A stretch of 64,000 bases of DNA, taken from NCBI RefSeq assembly GCF_000013865.1, contig NC_007948.1, positions 2,418,001 through 2,482,000 of the forward strand. Reading direction: 5' to 3'. The notes under the pieces are model-generated. The model did not search any database. It saw only the letters and a list, made by a program, of their open reading frames with translations, and was not told the DNA's origin. Shown here piece after piece: positions 7,378 to 16,903 of the stretch; within the stretch, counting starts at the first letter, position 1; each line of letters opens with the position of its first letter. The translations under genes were made by a program, and so were the position numbers. Origin of the DNA: Polaromonas sp. JS666. GTDB taxonomy: Bacteria; Pseudomonadota; Gammaproteobacteria; Burkholderiales; Burkholderiaceae_C.

Positions 7378-9783
7378 TTACTGCCCGGTGCCGGCGTTTT
7401 CCGGTACCGTGGATTCACGCAGGATAGGGACTCCGCCGCGATCGGGCGGGGCGACCGGTCGGGAGGGGATGAACACGAACCGCGGATCCGTGGCGCCGGG
7501 CGGCGGCCCTGCTTGCGAAGGCGCGTTCGGCAATACAAGGACTGACGGCGCAGCGGGTGGAGACGGTGTGGGCGGCGTTGGCGGCGGGGCTGGTTCGGGT
7601 GCCAAAATGACCTCGGCGTCGGGGACGGGTGCTGGTTGCGGCGCCGGGCTGGCGGGGAACAGGCCGCTGAACCAGTCATTGACCTGACTTGCCATGCCAC
7701 CAGTTTGCGGCGCGGAAAATCGTGCCTGCTGGTCAATCACCCGGCTGCGTAGCGACAGCGCAAAGAAGTCGCCGACGATGGGTAGTGCGCTGCGTGCGCC
7801 TGGTCCCCAGTAGTCGCCCATTGTCACCCGGTTATCGTTGAAGCCGACCCAGGCCCCAGCCACCAGCTGCGGGTGCATCAGGATGAACCAGCCATCGGTG
7901 TTGTCCTGGGTCGTGCCTGTCTTGCCTGCCACGTCGGCCTGAATGCCGAATCGACTCCGGATGGCGGCACCTGTGCCCTTGTCAATGACGCCACGCATCA
8001 CATCGACCAGCGTTTGCGCATGGGCCAGCGACATGGCCTGCTCCTGCGGTTGGGCCTGAAACGCTTCAAGCACCTTCCCATGGCGGTCTTCAACAGCGGT
8101 GACCAGAATCGGCTCAATGTAGTTGCCGTTGTTGGCGATGGTGCTGTAGGCCGAGACCATTTCCTTCAAGGTGACAGGGCTGCTTCCCAATGCGAGCGAA
8201 GGCACTTGCTCCAGCCTGCTTTGGCGTACGCCCATGGCATGGGCCAGTTTGGCTACCTTCGCGGGCCCTACCGTCTGCATGACCTGGGCCGTGATGGTGT
8301 TCTTGGAATACACCAGCCCGTCGCGCAGGGTCATCGTCAATCCGCTGGGTGCACCGGCGTCGGTGGGCCGCCAGACGGCGCCGCCGCCCAGCGGGATCTC
8401 CACCGCCTGATCCACAAAACCATCGGTCGCCAGCGCGCCCTGCTCGAAGGCCGCAGCGTAAACAAAAGGCTTGAAGGTGGAGCCGGGCTGCCTGCGCGCC
8501 TGTTGCACATGGTCGAACTGGTCCTGTGCAAAGTCACGGCTGCCGACCCAGGCCATCACATGCCCGTTTCTGGGGTCCATGGCCACAAGGCCGGCCTGCA
8601 GGCGGGTCTTGTCTTCGCGCAATGCCCGCATCGTGGCCGCATCGGCCTGCACCTGTTTGAGCGCCTGCTCGTCGCTTTGGCCTGATTCACGTGCAGCTTT
8701 GTAGTCGCGCGTGTCCCGCACGAGGGCGCGTACCAGCTCTTTTTTGGTACCCCATGCCCGAGGCCCCCACTCGGCGTTGGCCGAGGCCTGCAGGCTGTCG
8801 GCTTGGCGTGCCACGGCCTGGCTGGCCAGCTTCTGCAGCCGCGAGTCGATGGTGGTGCGTACCACCAGGCCATCGGCGTAAATGTTGTAGTCGTTGCGAT
8901 CGGCCCATTCGATCAGCCATTTGCGCAGGTGCTGGGCAACATGGGGCGCCATGCCCACCGGCTCGGTCTGCCGCTCGAAATCGATCTTCAGCGGCCTTTT
9001 CTTCAGCCCCTCCAGCTTTTTTTCGTCCAGCTTCTGGTGTTTGGTCATCTGGCCAAGAACGATGTTGCGTCGCTGCACGGCACGTTCCGGGTTCAACACC
9101 GGGTTGTAGTAGCTGGTGCCCTTCAACATGCCGATCAGCGTGGCGCTTTCCAGTACATCCAGCGCTTCAGCCGACTTGTCGAAGTAGGTGCGCGCAGCCA
9201 TTTCAATGCCGTAGGCGTTGTAAAGGAATGGCACCGTGTTCAGGTAGGTCTCCAGGATCTCCTGCTTGGTGTACACAGCCTCGATTTTTAGTGCCGTGAT
9301 GATTTCCTTGAACTTGCGCGTCAAACTCCGCGCGCGGCCCACCTCCTCGGGGTACAGGTTACGCGCGAGCTGCTGCGTGATGGTCGAGCCGCCCTGCAGA
9401 TCGCCGGTAAATGTATGAAAAACCGAGGAAGCCGTTCGCCTGAGGTCCACCCCGTGGTGCTCATAAAAACGGTGGTCCTCGGTTGCAATCAGTGCCGCAA
9501 CTACGTTGGGTGAAATGTCGGCGAGCTTGACCCAGTCGCGATTGGCGCGCTTGAACAGGGCCAGTTCCTTGCCGTCGACGGACATAACCACCGCAGGCTG
9601 CTGCGATTTGGCTTTCCTGACGTCTTTGATGCTCGGGGTGAAAGGAATCAGGATCAGCGCATACAGCAGCAACAGCACCGGCAGTGCAGCCAACGACAAG
9701 GCCACTGCGCGCCGGGTAGGGTGGCGCAGGTGGTGAAGAGCTTCGGTGGCGAAAGGTTGGACGCAGGCAAGGAGTTTTTTCAT
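7378..9783 (-). CDS. Class A penicillin-binding protein (bifunctional PBP1)
   Basis: A membrane-anchored peptidoglycan synthase of 801 residues. One TM segment (AVALSLAALPVLLLLYALILIPF) is followed by the GT51 glycosyltransferase domain (EDHRFYEHHGVDLRRTASS, GGSTITQQLARNLY, RKFKEIITALKIE) and then the transpeptidase domain with STFK (QPGSTFKPF), SKN and KTGTT motifs. The last 100 residues are Pro-rich and probably disordered. I chose the ATG at 9783, which precedes the TM segment and has a G-rich Shine-Dalgarno; the open frame extends to 9891 with no membrane-like leader. It polymerises and crosslinks murein. It could be called PBP1A-like or MrcA-like; the exact subclass is not certain. Confidence 0.92.
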   Translation of the reverse strand: MKKLLACVQPFATEALHHLRHPTRRAVALSLAALPVLLLLYALILIPFTPSIKDVRKAKSQQPAVVMSVDGKELALFKRANRDWVKLADISPNVVAALIATEDHRFYEHHGVDLRRTASSVFHTFTGDLQGGSTITQQLARNLYPEEVGRARSLTRKFKEIITALKIEAVYTKQEILETYLNTVPFLYNAYGIEMAARTYFDKSAEALDVLESATLIGMLKGTSYYNPVLNPERAVQRRNIVLGQMTKHQKLDEKKLEGLKKRPLKIDFERQTEPVGMAPHVAQHLRKWLIEWADRNDYNIYADGLVVRTTIDSRLQKLASQAVARQADSLQASANAEWGPRAWGTKKELVRALVRDTRDYKAARESGQSDEQALKQVQADAATMRALREDKTRLQAGLVAMDPRNGHVMAWVGSRDFAQDQFDHVQQARRQPGSTFKPFVYAAAFEQGALATDGFVDQAVEIPLGGGAVWRPTDAGAPSGLTMTLRDGLVYSKNTITAQVMQTVGPAKVAKLAHAMGVRQSRLEQVPSLALGSSPVTLKEMVSAYSTIANNGNYIEPILVTAVEDRHGKVLEAFQAQPQEQAMSLAHAQTLVDVMRGVIDKGTGAAIRSRFGIQADVAGKTGTTQDNTDGWFILMHPQLVAGAWVGFNDNRVTMGDYWGPGARSALPIVGDFFALSLRSRVIDQQARFSAPQTGGMASQVNDWFSGLFPASPAPQPAPVPDAEVILAPEPAPPPTPPTPSPPAAPSVLVLPNAPSQAGPPPGATDPRFVFIPSRPVAPPDRGGVPILRESTVPENAGTGQ

Positions 9784-9987
9784 CAACCCCCAGTGTAGGG
9801 TGGAGCGAGTTCTGCGGCTGCAGGAGGGCAATGGAAGCGGGCTGACATGCTTTCCGGAACGGCCAATATCCGATATCCCGTGCAGCAGCACGGGTTTATC
9901 GGCTCAATGCAAAACTCAGCCCGCACCCGGCTTAAACGGGTGCCACAACATGCCGCGGCTCGTCGACCGCACGAGGCTGCGAGCGGG

Positions 9988-10353
9988 TCAGTGCGCTGTC
10001 CGGTCGCGCCACCAGCCGTTGTAGTCTTCGTCGGTCAACAGCGTCCATAGGGCAAGCGCGACGACCGCAATCCCAGCGATCAGTGCACTCAGCATGGCAT
10101 TGCGATGCATGCTGAACCCGAGCGCCCAAGGAGACGCCATCAGCCACAGCCCGATTGCGCCTTCGGTCCACTCTTCCCAAGCGCGCGGAACGAAGGTTGC
10201 TCCCAGCCCTGCGGCCAGCAGGGCCACCCCGATGACGACTGCGTTCGCCATAGCCATTTGGATGTCCTGAAATCCCAGAGCCCAAGGGGAAAGAATGACC
10301 CATACCCCGATAAGGGCATTGAGGGGATCTTGCCAATGCTTCGGTTGCTTCAT
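9988..10353 (-). CDS. SPW-repeat membrane protein
   Basis: A 121-residue protein with two copies of the SPW repeat: VWVILSPWALGFQD and LWLMASPWALGFSM, each followed by a hydrophobic span. Four TM helices are predicted by eye. The SPW family is found in bacteria and archaea and has no established function. The ATG at 10353 is chosen because AGGAGG stands 7 bases upstream, whereas the longer frame start at 10383 lacks one. It is a single gene between the PBP and thiD, which are on different strands. Confidence 0.8.
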   Translation of the reverse strand: MKQPKHWQDPLNALIGVWVILSPWALGFQDIQMAMANAVVIGVALLAAGLGATFVPRAWEEWTEGAIGLWLMASPWALGFSMHRNAMLSALIAGIAVVALALWTLLTDEDYNGWWRDRTAH

Positions 10354-10533
10354 GATTACACCTCCTGTCACTGGAAACGCCAAGTGACGAGATTTAGACT
10401 GAGTATTCGCAACTTTGTTCCCCGTTTCCCTGGCGTCCCACTGCCCTGGTCAGCGCAATACACTTCAGTGGAGTCAGCCCTCCCGGATACAGTGGGCCGG
10501 CGGCAAGCGTAAAAAAGGACCGGAATCAGGAAT

Positions 10534-11400
10534 ATGAATCAAGCTTTTGAATTTGAATACCCGCGCGTACTTTCGATTGCGGGTTCTGACAGCAGTGGCG
10601 GCGCCGGCATTCAGGCGGATTTGAAAACCTTTGCCGCGCTGGGGTGCTACGGCATGACGGCGATCACCGCGCTGACCGCTCAAAACACCCTTGGCGTCAG
10701 GGCTATTCACGGCGTTCCACCAGCAATGCTGCGCGACCAGATTGATGCAGTGGTCGAGGACGTGGGTGTGGACGCGGTCAAGATTGGCATGTTGCATGCC
10801 CCGGATATTGTGCTAACCGTGGCGCAGGCAATCGATCGCCATGGGCTCAAAAACGTGGTGCTGGACCCTGTGATGGTCGCGACCAGCGGGGCCATGCTGA
10901 TCGACAACCCGGCTATTACGGTGCTCGTGAGTGAGCTGTTTTGGCGTGCCGCCGTGGTCACACCAAATCTGGACGAGGCGTCGTTGCTGGTTGGGCGGCC
11001 GCTGGACAGCGAACACGCAATGCAGATCGCAGCACAGGAGTTGTTGGCAAAGGGTGCGCAGGCCGTTTTGCTCAAGGGAGGGCATCTGGCCGGCGAGGTG
11101 GTGAGTGATTTATTGGTTACCAGCAGCGGGGAGCTGCACTGGATGCGTGCCCCGCGCATTCATAGCCGCAACACGCATGGCACGGGCTGCACGCTATCGT
11201 CCGCGATTGCCGCGCATCTGGCGCTGGGGGCCACGTTGCTGGACGCGGTACAGCTGGCGCGGGCCTATGTGCGCGGGGCGTTGGAAGCGGGTGCCGCTGT
11301 GCGCACCGGTGCCGGCAGCGGGCCCCTCAACCATGGCTACGCACCCCAAGCCATGCGGCTCAGGCCTCTGCGCCAACCCGTGGCCGGCTCACACGGGTGA
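10534..11400 (+). CDS. thiD: Hydroxymethylpyrimidine/phosphomethylpyrimidine kinase
   Basis: A 288-residue ribokinase-fold enzyme that phosphorylates HMP and HMP-phosphate for thiamine synthesis and salvage. Characteristic stretches are VLSIAGSDSSGGAGIQADLK at the N terminus, VLDPVMVATSGAML, TPNLDEASLL and the anion-hole motif HGTGCTLSSAIAAHLALG. The last 41 bases overlap the 3' end of the convergent cytX gene. No TPP riboswitch is visible in the 150 bases upstream, although the facing transporter has one; the two genes together form an HMP salvage pair. Confidence 0.95.
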   Translation: MNQAFEFEYPRVLSIAGSDSSGGAGIQADLKTFAALGCYGMTAITALTAQNTLGVRAIHGVPPAMLRDQIDAVVEDVGVDAVKIGMLHAPDIVLTVAQAIDRHGLKNVVLDPVMVATSGAMLIDNPAITVLVSELFWRAAVVTPNLDEASLLVGRPLDSEHAMQIAAQELLAKGAQAVLLKGGHLAGEVVSDLLVTSSGELHWMRAPRIHSRNTHGTGCTLSSAIAAHLALGATLLDAVQLARAYVRGALEAGAAVRTGAGSGPLNHGYAPQAMRLRPLRQPVAGSHG

Positions 11401-12676
11401 GGCTCGCCAGCGCAAACGTCAGCACCAGCGTGGGCAGGGCGGCGCCCCAGCTGGGCACCAGTTGCGCGCAGAGGTGGTAGCAGGCAATACCCAGCAGCCA
11501 GATCAGAACGGCGCTGGTGTTGACCTTGCGCTTTGTAACGAGCAGCGCCACGTCGGGATGCCCGGCCAGCCTCGCCAGAATGACGCCGTACAGCGGTACA
11601 AACACTGAACTGAGCATCAGCAAAAACGGCTCCAGGCTGTGCATGGGCAGCACCAGGGCCAGCACCGTGCACAGCAGAGCCAGCACCATGCCCCAAGCCC
11701 GCACGCTCCAGTTGGGCTTGAGGCTGTGGCCTGCGACCGAGCCTGAGTAAACATCGCCGTAGGCGTTGTCCACTTCGTCGATCAGAATCAGCCCCAGCGC
11801 AAGCAGGCCGCCTTGCGCCAGCAGCAGGGCCGCCACCAGGTCGGTGCCGGGTGTCGTCAGGGCCACCAGCACGCCCAGCGCATAGCACCAGGTATTGGCA
11901 ATGGCATAGCCCAGCCAGGTGCCGCGCAGGGCGCTTTTGCCGTCACGCCCGTGGCGCGCAAAGTCTGCGACCAGGGGCAACCATGAGACCGGCATGGCGA
12001 TCACCAGATCGAGCGCTTGCAGTGTGCTCATGCCGCCTTCGCCGGGGCGATTCCACAGCGCGGCGATGCCCTGATGGTTTGCCTTGGCAAGAAACTGCCA
12101 GGTCAGCCACAACAAGGAGGCGATCACCAGCGGCAGACCGTAGCGGCCTATGAATTTGCGCACCAGTTTCACCATGGAGCCCGACAGCAGGGCCAGCAGT
12201 ATGCCGCCCCAGAGCACGGTGGCCAGGATGGGCCAGAAGGTGCCGGAAAAACCGCCGGACTGGCGTGCGATAGCCACCGTGCCGTCGCGCATGATGACGA
12301 GCTCGAAAGTGGTCCAGCCGATGAGTTGCACGATATTCAGCAGCACAGGCAGGCGCGCGAAACTGCTTCCGTAAGTGGCATGCATCAGGCCGGCGCTTGA
12401 GAGGCCGCTGTCACAGCCGATTCTGGCGGTCCAGGCCAACAAACCCGCGCCGATGACCGAGCCGCAGACAATGACCCCAAGGGCTGCCTTGGCGCCCAGT
12501 GCGGGCACGAGGTAGGCACCAACCTGCATGACGAGCAGGCCGACGCCGAGGCTGAGCCAGAGTGCGGCATGATCGCGCCAGCCGAACAGGCGTTCATTCG
12601 CCGCCAGTGGCGTGAGCGCGGTATTGCCTGCGCTGGAGGACTGGGGTGATGGAGATGATGGGCGTGACGTCGACAT
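11360..12676 (-). CDS. cytX: Hydroxymethylpyrimidine transporter, CytX-type
   Basis: A 438-residue member of the nucleobase:cation symporter-1 (cytosine/purine permease) family with about 12 TM helices; landmarks are LFGWRDHAALWLSLGVGLLVMQ, SSAGLMHATYGSSFARLP and DLVIAMPVSWLPLVADFARHGR. Cytosine permease CodB is the nearest well-known relative, but the TPP riboswitch in its leader and the facing thiD gene argue for uptake of the thiamine pyrimidine HMP. I use the ATG at 12676; the frame stays open to 12748, which would run into the riboswitch, so longer starts are unlikely. Its 3' end overlaps thiD by 41 bases, tail to tail. Confidence 0.85.
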   Translation of the reverse strand: MSTSRPSSPSPQSSSAGNTALTPLAANERLFGWRDHAALWLSLGVGLLVMQVGAYLVPALGAKAALGVIVCGSVIGAGLLAWTARIGCDSGLSSAGLMHATYGSSFARLPVLLNIVQLIGWTTFELVIMRDGTVAIARQSGGFSGTFWPILATVLWGGILLALLSGSMVKLVRKFIGRYGLPLVIASLLWLTWQFLAKANHQGIAALWNRPGEGGMSTLQALDLVIAMPVSWLPLVADFARHGRDGKSALRGTWLGYAIANTWCYALGVLVALTTPGTDLVAALLLAQGGLLALGLILIDEVDNAYGDVYSGSVAGHSLKPNWSVRAWGMVLALLCTVLALVLPMHSLEPFLLMLSSVFVPLYGVILARLAGHPDVALLVTKRKVNTSAVLIWLLGIACYHLCAQLVPSWGAALPTLVLTFALASLTRVSRPRVGAEA

Positions 12677-12747
12677 GGTGGCGATCAACAGTTCCGCTCG
12701 TCCATGACCGGTCGGCATGTTGGGCGCCGCGAGGGGGCAGCTGGACA

Positions 12748-12845
12748 CATGCTTCCCTGCGCGAGGATGACTTCAATCGGGTTCAAAGGATCTTTCTCAG
12801 TCGCTGCGCGCCACTGCGGCAGGCAGCGACATTCCCAGCGGATGC
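12748..12845 (-). promoter_or_regulatory. TPP (THI-element) riboswitch
   Basis: Read on the minus strand, the segment has the conserved THI-box landmarks in order: GCTGGGAATG at the 5' side, a P3 stem TCGCTG...CAGCGA, the CTGAGA core, then ATCCTTTGAACC-GAT, a short variable arm and GCGCAGGGAAGC at the 3' side. It ends about 70 bases before the cytX ATG. Thiamine pyrophosphate binding would be expected to shut off expression; whether by termination or start-site occlusion is not clear from the sequence. Boundaries are approximate. Confidence 0.85.
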
Positions 12846-12991
12846 ACGATCAATGCGGTTTTTGATTCTAGATGATGACCCCACGGAGGGGCTAAACAAC
12901 AGGCTAAACGACGGAAGGTGATGGATGGGTCAACTGATAAGCCAATTCGATGGGCGGTGACAGGCAGGTCCCGCGCAACCATCCACAGGCA

Positions 12992-13022
12992 CAAAAAAGC
13001 CCGCACGCGGCGGGCTTTTTTT
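12992..13022. terminator. Bidirectional terminator after ferredoxin reductase
   Basis: GCCCGC (12999-13004) pairs with GCGGGC (13010-13015) around ACGCG, with six As before and seven Ts after, so it can act on either strand. On the minus strand it ends the ferredoxin reductase transcript and insulates the riboswitch leader of cytX. Confidence 0.85.
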
Positions 13023-13043
13023 CGGAGGCATCTACCAGGGGAT

Positions 13044-14144
13044 TCAGTCAAACACCGGCGATTCGACACCCAGCACCTTGTGCAGCTTGGGACTGGTGGT
13101 TGTGTATTGCAGATGGATTTTCTTGTCCGGGAAAATAAAGGGAGCGGCACCGAATGCGGCCAGGGCACATTCGTGAAATCCGCTGAGAATCAGTTTTTTC
13201 TTGCCGGGGTAGGTGTTGATGTCACCCACGGCAAAGATGCCAGGAATGTTGGTTGAAAACTTTTCAGTGTCCACCATGAGCTGCTTGCGCTCGATATCCA
13301 GCCCCCAGTGGGCAATGGGTCCCAGCTTGGGGCTCAGGCCAAAAAATACCAGCAGCACATCTAGCGGTACGACGCGGGTCACGCCATCGGCGCCCGTTAC
13401 CTTGGCGCCGGTCATTTTTCCATTTTTTTCATCGTAGCCGGTCACCTGGCCGACGATGAACTGCATCTCGTACGCGTCGCAGAGTTCCTTCATTTTGGCC
13501 ACGCTGGCAGGCGCCGCCTTGAACCCGTCACGGCGGTGAACCAGGATCACGCTTTCAGCCTTGTTGGGGCCTTCAGCCACAAAGTTCAAAGCCCAGTCAA
13601 GCGCGGAATCACCCCCGCCAACAATCACCAGATTCTTGCCGGCAAAGTCAGCCGGGTTTTTGACGCGATAAAACAGCTGGGTATTGTCAAACTGATCGAG
13701 GCCGTCGACACGCAGCAGCTTGGGCTGGAAAGCGCCCACGCCGGCCGCAATAAAAATCGTTTTGGTCAGGAATTTGGTGCCTTTGGACGTCTCGACAAAA
13801 AAGCGGCCGTCTTCCTGCTTTTCGACAACGCTGACTTCCTGTCCAAAGTGAAAGGTTGCGCCAAACGGCTCGATCTGCTTGAGCAGTGAGTCGGTCAGCT
13901 CTTTGCCTGTGCACATGGGCACTGCAGGAATGTCATAAATCGGTTTGTCGGGATAGAGCTCAATGCATTGCCCGCCGGGATAGGCGAGGGAATCGATCAC
14001 GTGGGCCTTGATCTCCAACAGGCCCAGTTCGAACACCTGAAAAAGGCCGACAGGACCGGCGCCCACAATGACCGCATCGGTTTCGATCGGCCCATCGTGC
14101 TGTGCTGCGGTGTTGATCACTTCTTGATTCAGTTGAGGTTCCAT
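13044..14144 (-). CDS. Ferredoxin--NADP+ reductase, thioredoxin-reductase-like
   Basis: A 366-residue flavoprotein of the TrxR-like FNR type (FNR2). The FAD-binding motif [19 protein letters not shown] is at the N terminus and the NADPH-binding motif [16 protein letters not shown] in the middle; the redox CxxC of true thioredoxin reductases is absent, as expected for this class. A C-terminal [20 protein letters not shown] matches the family. It should exchange electrons between NADP(H) and ferredoxin, and the ferredoxin gene lies just upstream on the same strand (68-base gap), so the pair probably works together. Confidence 0.9.
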   Translation of the reverse strand: MEPQLNQEVINTAAQHDGPIETDAVIVGAGPVGLFQVFELGLLEIKAHVIDSLAYPGGQCIELYPDKPIYDIPAVPMCTGKELTDSLLKQIEPFGATFHFGQEVSVVEKQEDGRFFVETSKGTKFLTKTIFIAAGVGAFQPKLLRVDGLDQFDNTQLFYRVKNPADFAGKNLVIVGGGDSALDWALNFVAEGPNKAESVILVHRRDGFKAAPASVAKMKELCDAYEMQFIVGQVTGYDEKNGKMTGAKVTGADGVTRVVPLDVLLVFFGLSPKLGPIAHWGLDIERKQLMVDTEKFSTNIPGIFAVGDINTYPGKKKLILSGFHECALAAFGAAPFIFPDKKIHLQYTTTSPKLHKVLGVESPVFD

Positions 14145-14163
14145 TTTTTCTTGACTTGCTTAT

Positions 14164-14191
14164 TAAATAGCTCGGGCTAAATAGCTCGGGC
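14164..14191. repeat. 14-bp tandem duplication
   Basis: TAAATAGCTCGGGC occurs twice in direct tandem in the spacer between the ferredoxin and the reductase genes. It may be a recent replication slippage event; no function is evident. Confidence 0.6.
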
Positions 14192-14212
14192 GGGACCGGC
14201 AGCGCGCGAGTT

Positions 14213-14542
14213 TCAGCGCACCAGTTCGTCCAGCTTTCCGGTCTTGTCTTTCCACTCTTCCGCGTCGGGCAGGGCGTCCTTGCGCTTGGTGATGCTTTTC
14301 CATCCTGCGGCGCGGCTCAGTTCGGCATTGAGCTTGATGAACTGCAGCTGGTCGGCCGGCACATCTTCCTCGGCATAGATGGCGTTGACGGGGCATTCCG
14401 GAATGCACACGGCGCAATCAATGCACTCGTCCGGATCAATCACCAGCATGTTGGGGCCTTCGCGGAAGCAGTCCACGGGGCAAACGTCAACACAGTCGGT
14501 GTATTTGCAGCGGATGCAGGATTCGGAGACGATGTGTGTCAT
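14213..14542 (-). CDS. fdxA: Ferredoxin, FdxA 7Fe-type
   Basis: A 109-residue ferredoxin with two cluster-binding regions: [18 protein letters not shown] at the N terminus and [13 protein letters not shown] in the middle. The spacing of the first set suits a [3Fe-4S] cluster and the second a [4Fe-4S] cluster, as in the Azotobacter FdI/FdxA group, and the C-terminal tail ([18 protein letters not shown]) is also typical. It lies upstream of the ferredoxin reductase gene, on the same strand, and is a likely redox partner. It is small, cytoplasmic and very conserved. Confidence 0.93.
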   Translation of the reverse strand: MTHIVSESCIRCKYTDCVDVCPVDCFREGPNMLVIDPDECIDCAVCIPECPVNAIYAEEDVPADQLQFIKLNAELSRAAGWKSITKRKDALPDAEEWKDKTGKLDELVR

Positions 14543-14630
14543 GTTGTATTGGCTGATCGGTGGAAACCCTTGATTTTAAGAGGTTTCCAGTAGCAGCGTT
14601 GAAGCAGTGAATTGAAAGGGCCTTGGCAGC

Positions 14631-15947
14631 TTAAAGAACCAGTGCGGCGCCGGATGTTTTGTGCGACGCCGTGTCCACCAGTACCAGCGAGCCGAGGATG
14701 CGGGACTGCAGGTAAGGCCGTGCCGGAATCGGCTCCAGCAGGGCCAACTCGACGACACCGATGGCGTTCGCGTCCAGGTGTGTTGCGTCGTGGGTCTCCA
14801 GGGTATTGATGTTTACCTGGTGGACGATACGCTTGATTTTGGCCTTGACCCAGCGGTGGCCCTGCAAGGCCCAGTACATGCGGCCCGGTACCAGGGGTTC
14901 GTCGTCCATCCAGGCAACTTCCGCGGTGATTTCGCGCACGCCCAGCGGTGGCTCGAATCCGCCCTCCGCCAGCAGCCAGTCACCGCGTGACACGTCCAGT
15001 TCGCGGTCCAGGATGATGCCGGCGCTGTGCCCGGCCAATACAGCCTTGGGTTGGCGCGTATGGTCCAGTACTTGGGCCACTGTGGCGCTTTTCCCACCCG
15101 GCAGCACGGTAATCTGCTGGCCCGGTTGTACTGCACCGCTGGCAATGCGACCCCAGAAGATACGTCGTCCCTGCGAGGTGTCCGCGCTGGATGAAAACTT
15201 CTCCACCCACTGCACCGGAAACGCAAAAGCCTCCGACGTATCGGCCGGTGTGGCCGGCAGGTGCTCCAGAATCTCCAGCAGGCTGGGGCCCTGGTAATCG
15301 CACCAGCCGGGGTGGGCATCCACCACGTTGTAGCCAATCAGGGCCGACACCGGCACGATGGCCTTGACCGGAATCTGCGCCTCCTTGGCAAACTGGCTCA
15401 AGGCCGCGCTGATATGGGCGAAGGCCAGGGCCGGGTTGGCAACCGCGTCGAGCTTGTTGATGGCAAAGACGATGGACGGCACGCGCAGCAGATCGACCAG
15501 CAGCGAATGGCGGCGGGTTTGCGGCAGCAGCTCGGGCGAAGGCGCCTCCCAAGTCAGTTTGGTGGCATCAACCAGCACCACTGCGGCATCGGCGCTCGAT
15601 GCCGCAGTGACCATGTTGCGGGTGTATTGCTCGTGGCCCGGGGCATCGGCAATGATGAACTTGCGGCTCTCGGTAGAGAAATACCGGTAGGCTACGTCAA
15701 TGGTGATGCCCTGTTCGCGCTCGGCAGACAGGCCATCGGTCAGCAGGGCCAGGTCAGTCTCACCGCCGCGCTGCACGCCGGCCAGGTGATCCTGCAGCAC
15801 GGCACGGCTGTCGACCAGCAGGCGGCCAATCAGGGTGCTCTTGCCATCATCGACGCTGCCGCAGGTGACAAAACGCAGGGCGGCACGCGTGTCCTGGGCA
15901 GTTGCAGCTGTGGTCAGGCTGACGGTTTCAACAGTGGGCGTGCTCAT
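14631..15947 (-). CDS. cysN: Sulfate adenylyltransferase subunit 1 (GTPase)
   Basis: A 438-residue elongation-factor-like GTPase that couples GTP hydrolysis to APS formation by CysD. GTPase motifs are clear: GSVDDGKSTLIGRLL (G1), DAPGHEQYTRNM (G3) and NKLDAV (G4). There is no fused APS kinase (CysC) domain, consistent with the APS-type CysH in the same operon. It is the last gene of the operon and its ATG overlaps the cysD stop by one base (TGATG). The ATP sulfurylase complex catalyses the first step of sulfate assimilation. Confidence 0.95.
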   Translation of the reverse strand: MSTPTVETVSLTTAATAQDTRAALRFVTCGSVDDGKSTLIGRLLVDSRAVLQDHLAGVQRGGETDLALLTDGLSAEREQGITIDVAYRYFSTESRKFIIADAPGHEQYTRNMVTAASSADAAVVLVDATKLTWEAPSPELLPQTRRHSLLVDLLRVPSIVFAINKLDAVANPALAFAHISAALSQFAKEAQIPVKAIVPVSALIGYNVVDAHPGWCDYQGPSLLEILEHLPATPADTSEAFAFPVQWVEKFSSSADTSQGRRIFWGRIASGAVQPGQQITVLPGGKSATVAQVLDHTRQPKAVLAGHSAGIILDRELDVSRGDWLLAEGGFEPPLGVREITAEVAWMDDEPLVPGRMYWALQGHRWVKAKIKRIVHQVNINTLETHDATHLDANAIGVVELALLEPIPARPYLQSRILGSLVLVDTASHKTSGAALVL

Positions 15948-16903
15948 CAGAAATATCCTTCTTTTTTCCGCTTTTCCATGGAGGCATCGGAGGTTTTGTC
16001 GTCCATGCGGGTGGCGCCGCGCTCGCTGACATCGGCGGCCAGCGTTTCAATCACGATCTCGGCCGCTGTGGCCGCCGGGCTTTCCACCGGGCAGGTGCAG
16101 GTGATGTCGCCCACGGTGCGAAAACGCACGGTTCTTTCTTCGGCCTGTTCACCGTCGCGCAGTGGCGTCAATTCGGTCACGGGCACCAGCAGGCCCTTGC
16201 GCTCCACCACCTGGCGCTGGTGGGCGTAATACAGCGACGGCAGCTCGATCTTCTCGCGCTCGATGTACTGCCACACGTCCAGTTCGGTCCAGTTGGAGAT
16301 CGGAAACACGCGGAAATGCTCGCCGGGTTGCAGGCGGGTGTTGAACAGCGTCCACAGTTCGGGGCGCTGCGCCTTGGGTTGCCACTGGCCAAAGGCGTCA
16401 CGGTGCGAAAAAATTCGCTCCTTGGCGCGGGCTTTTTCTTCGTCACGCCGGGCGCCGCCGATCAGGGCGTCAAAGCGGAACTCGTCAATGGCTTCCAGCA
16501 GCGTCACCGACTGGTGCACGTTGCGGGACTCGCCCGGATGTGCCAGGCGCACCGTGCCGCGTTTCATCGAATCTTCGACACTGCGCACCACCAGGTTGGC
16601 ACCCAGCTGTTTGGCACGATAGTCCCTGAAGTCGGTCACCTCATGGAAGTTGTGGCCGGTATCGATCATGAGCAGCGGGTAAGGAATGCTGCCGCCGCGC
16701 TCCTTGTCGATAAACGCCTTCTCGGCGCATTTAAGCAGGACCAGCGAGTCCTTGCCGCCCGAGAACAGCAGGGTGGGGCGCTCGAAAGCGGCGGCCACTT
16801 CACGCAGGATGAAGATGGCCTCCTCTTCCAGTGCGTCCAGGTGGGCGTTACTAAGAACATGGGGTGGATTACTGAGCATATAGGGTTCGGTGCGGGCGTT
16901 CAT
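15947..16903 (-). CDS. cysD: Sulfate adenylyltransferase subunit 2
   Basis: A 318-residue ATP-pyrophosphatase-fold subunit that makes APS from sulfate and ATP. The PP-loop motif LLFSGGKDSLVLLKCAEKAF is near the N terminus, with MLIDTGHNFHEVTDFRD, FDALIGGARRDEEKARAKER and FPISNWTELDVWQYI downstream. The C terminus MEKRKKEGYF is the standard family ending. Translation is coupled to cysH by an ATGA overlap of 4 bases and to cysN by one base. Confidence 0.96.
   Translation of the reverse strand: MNARTEPYMLSNPPHVLSNAHLDALEEEAIFILREVAAAFERPTLLFSGGKDSLVLLKCAEKAFIDKERGGSIPYPLLMIDTGHNFHEVTDFRDYRAKQLGANLVVRSVEDSMKRGTVRLAHPGESRNVHQSVTLLEAIDEFRFDALIGGARRDEEKARAKERIFSHRDAFGQWQPKAQRPELWTLFNTRLQPGEHFRVFPISNWTELDVWQYIEREKIELPSLYYAHQRQVVERKGLLVPVTELTPLRDGEQAEERTVRFRTVGDITCTCPVESPAATAAEIVIETLAADVSERGATRMDDKTSDASMEKRKKEGYF

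Noticed and set aside
10384..10533. Possible TPP riboswitch upstream of thiD
   Set aside because: No CTGAGA core or 3' GGGA-type element was found.
12677..12748. Longer cytX start at 12748
   Set aside because: It would begin within the riboswitch aptamer and adds no conserved residues.
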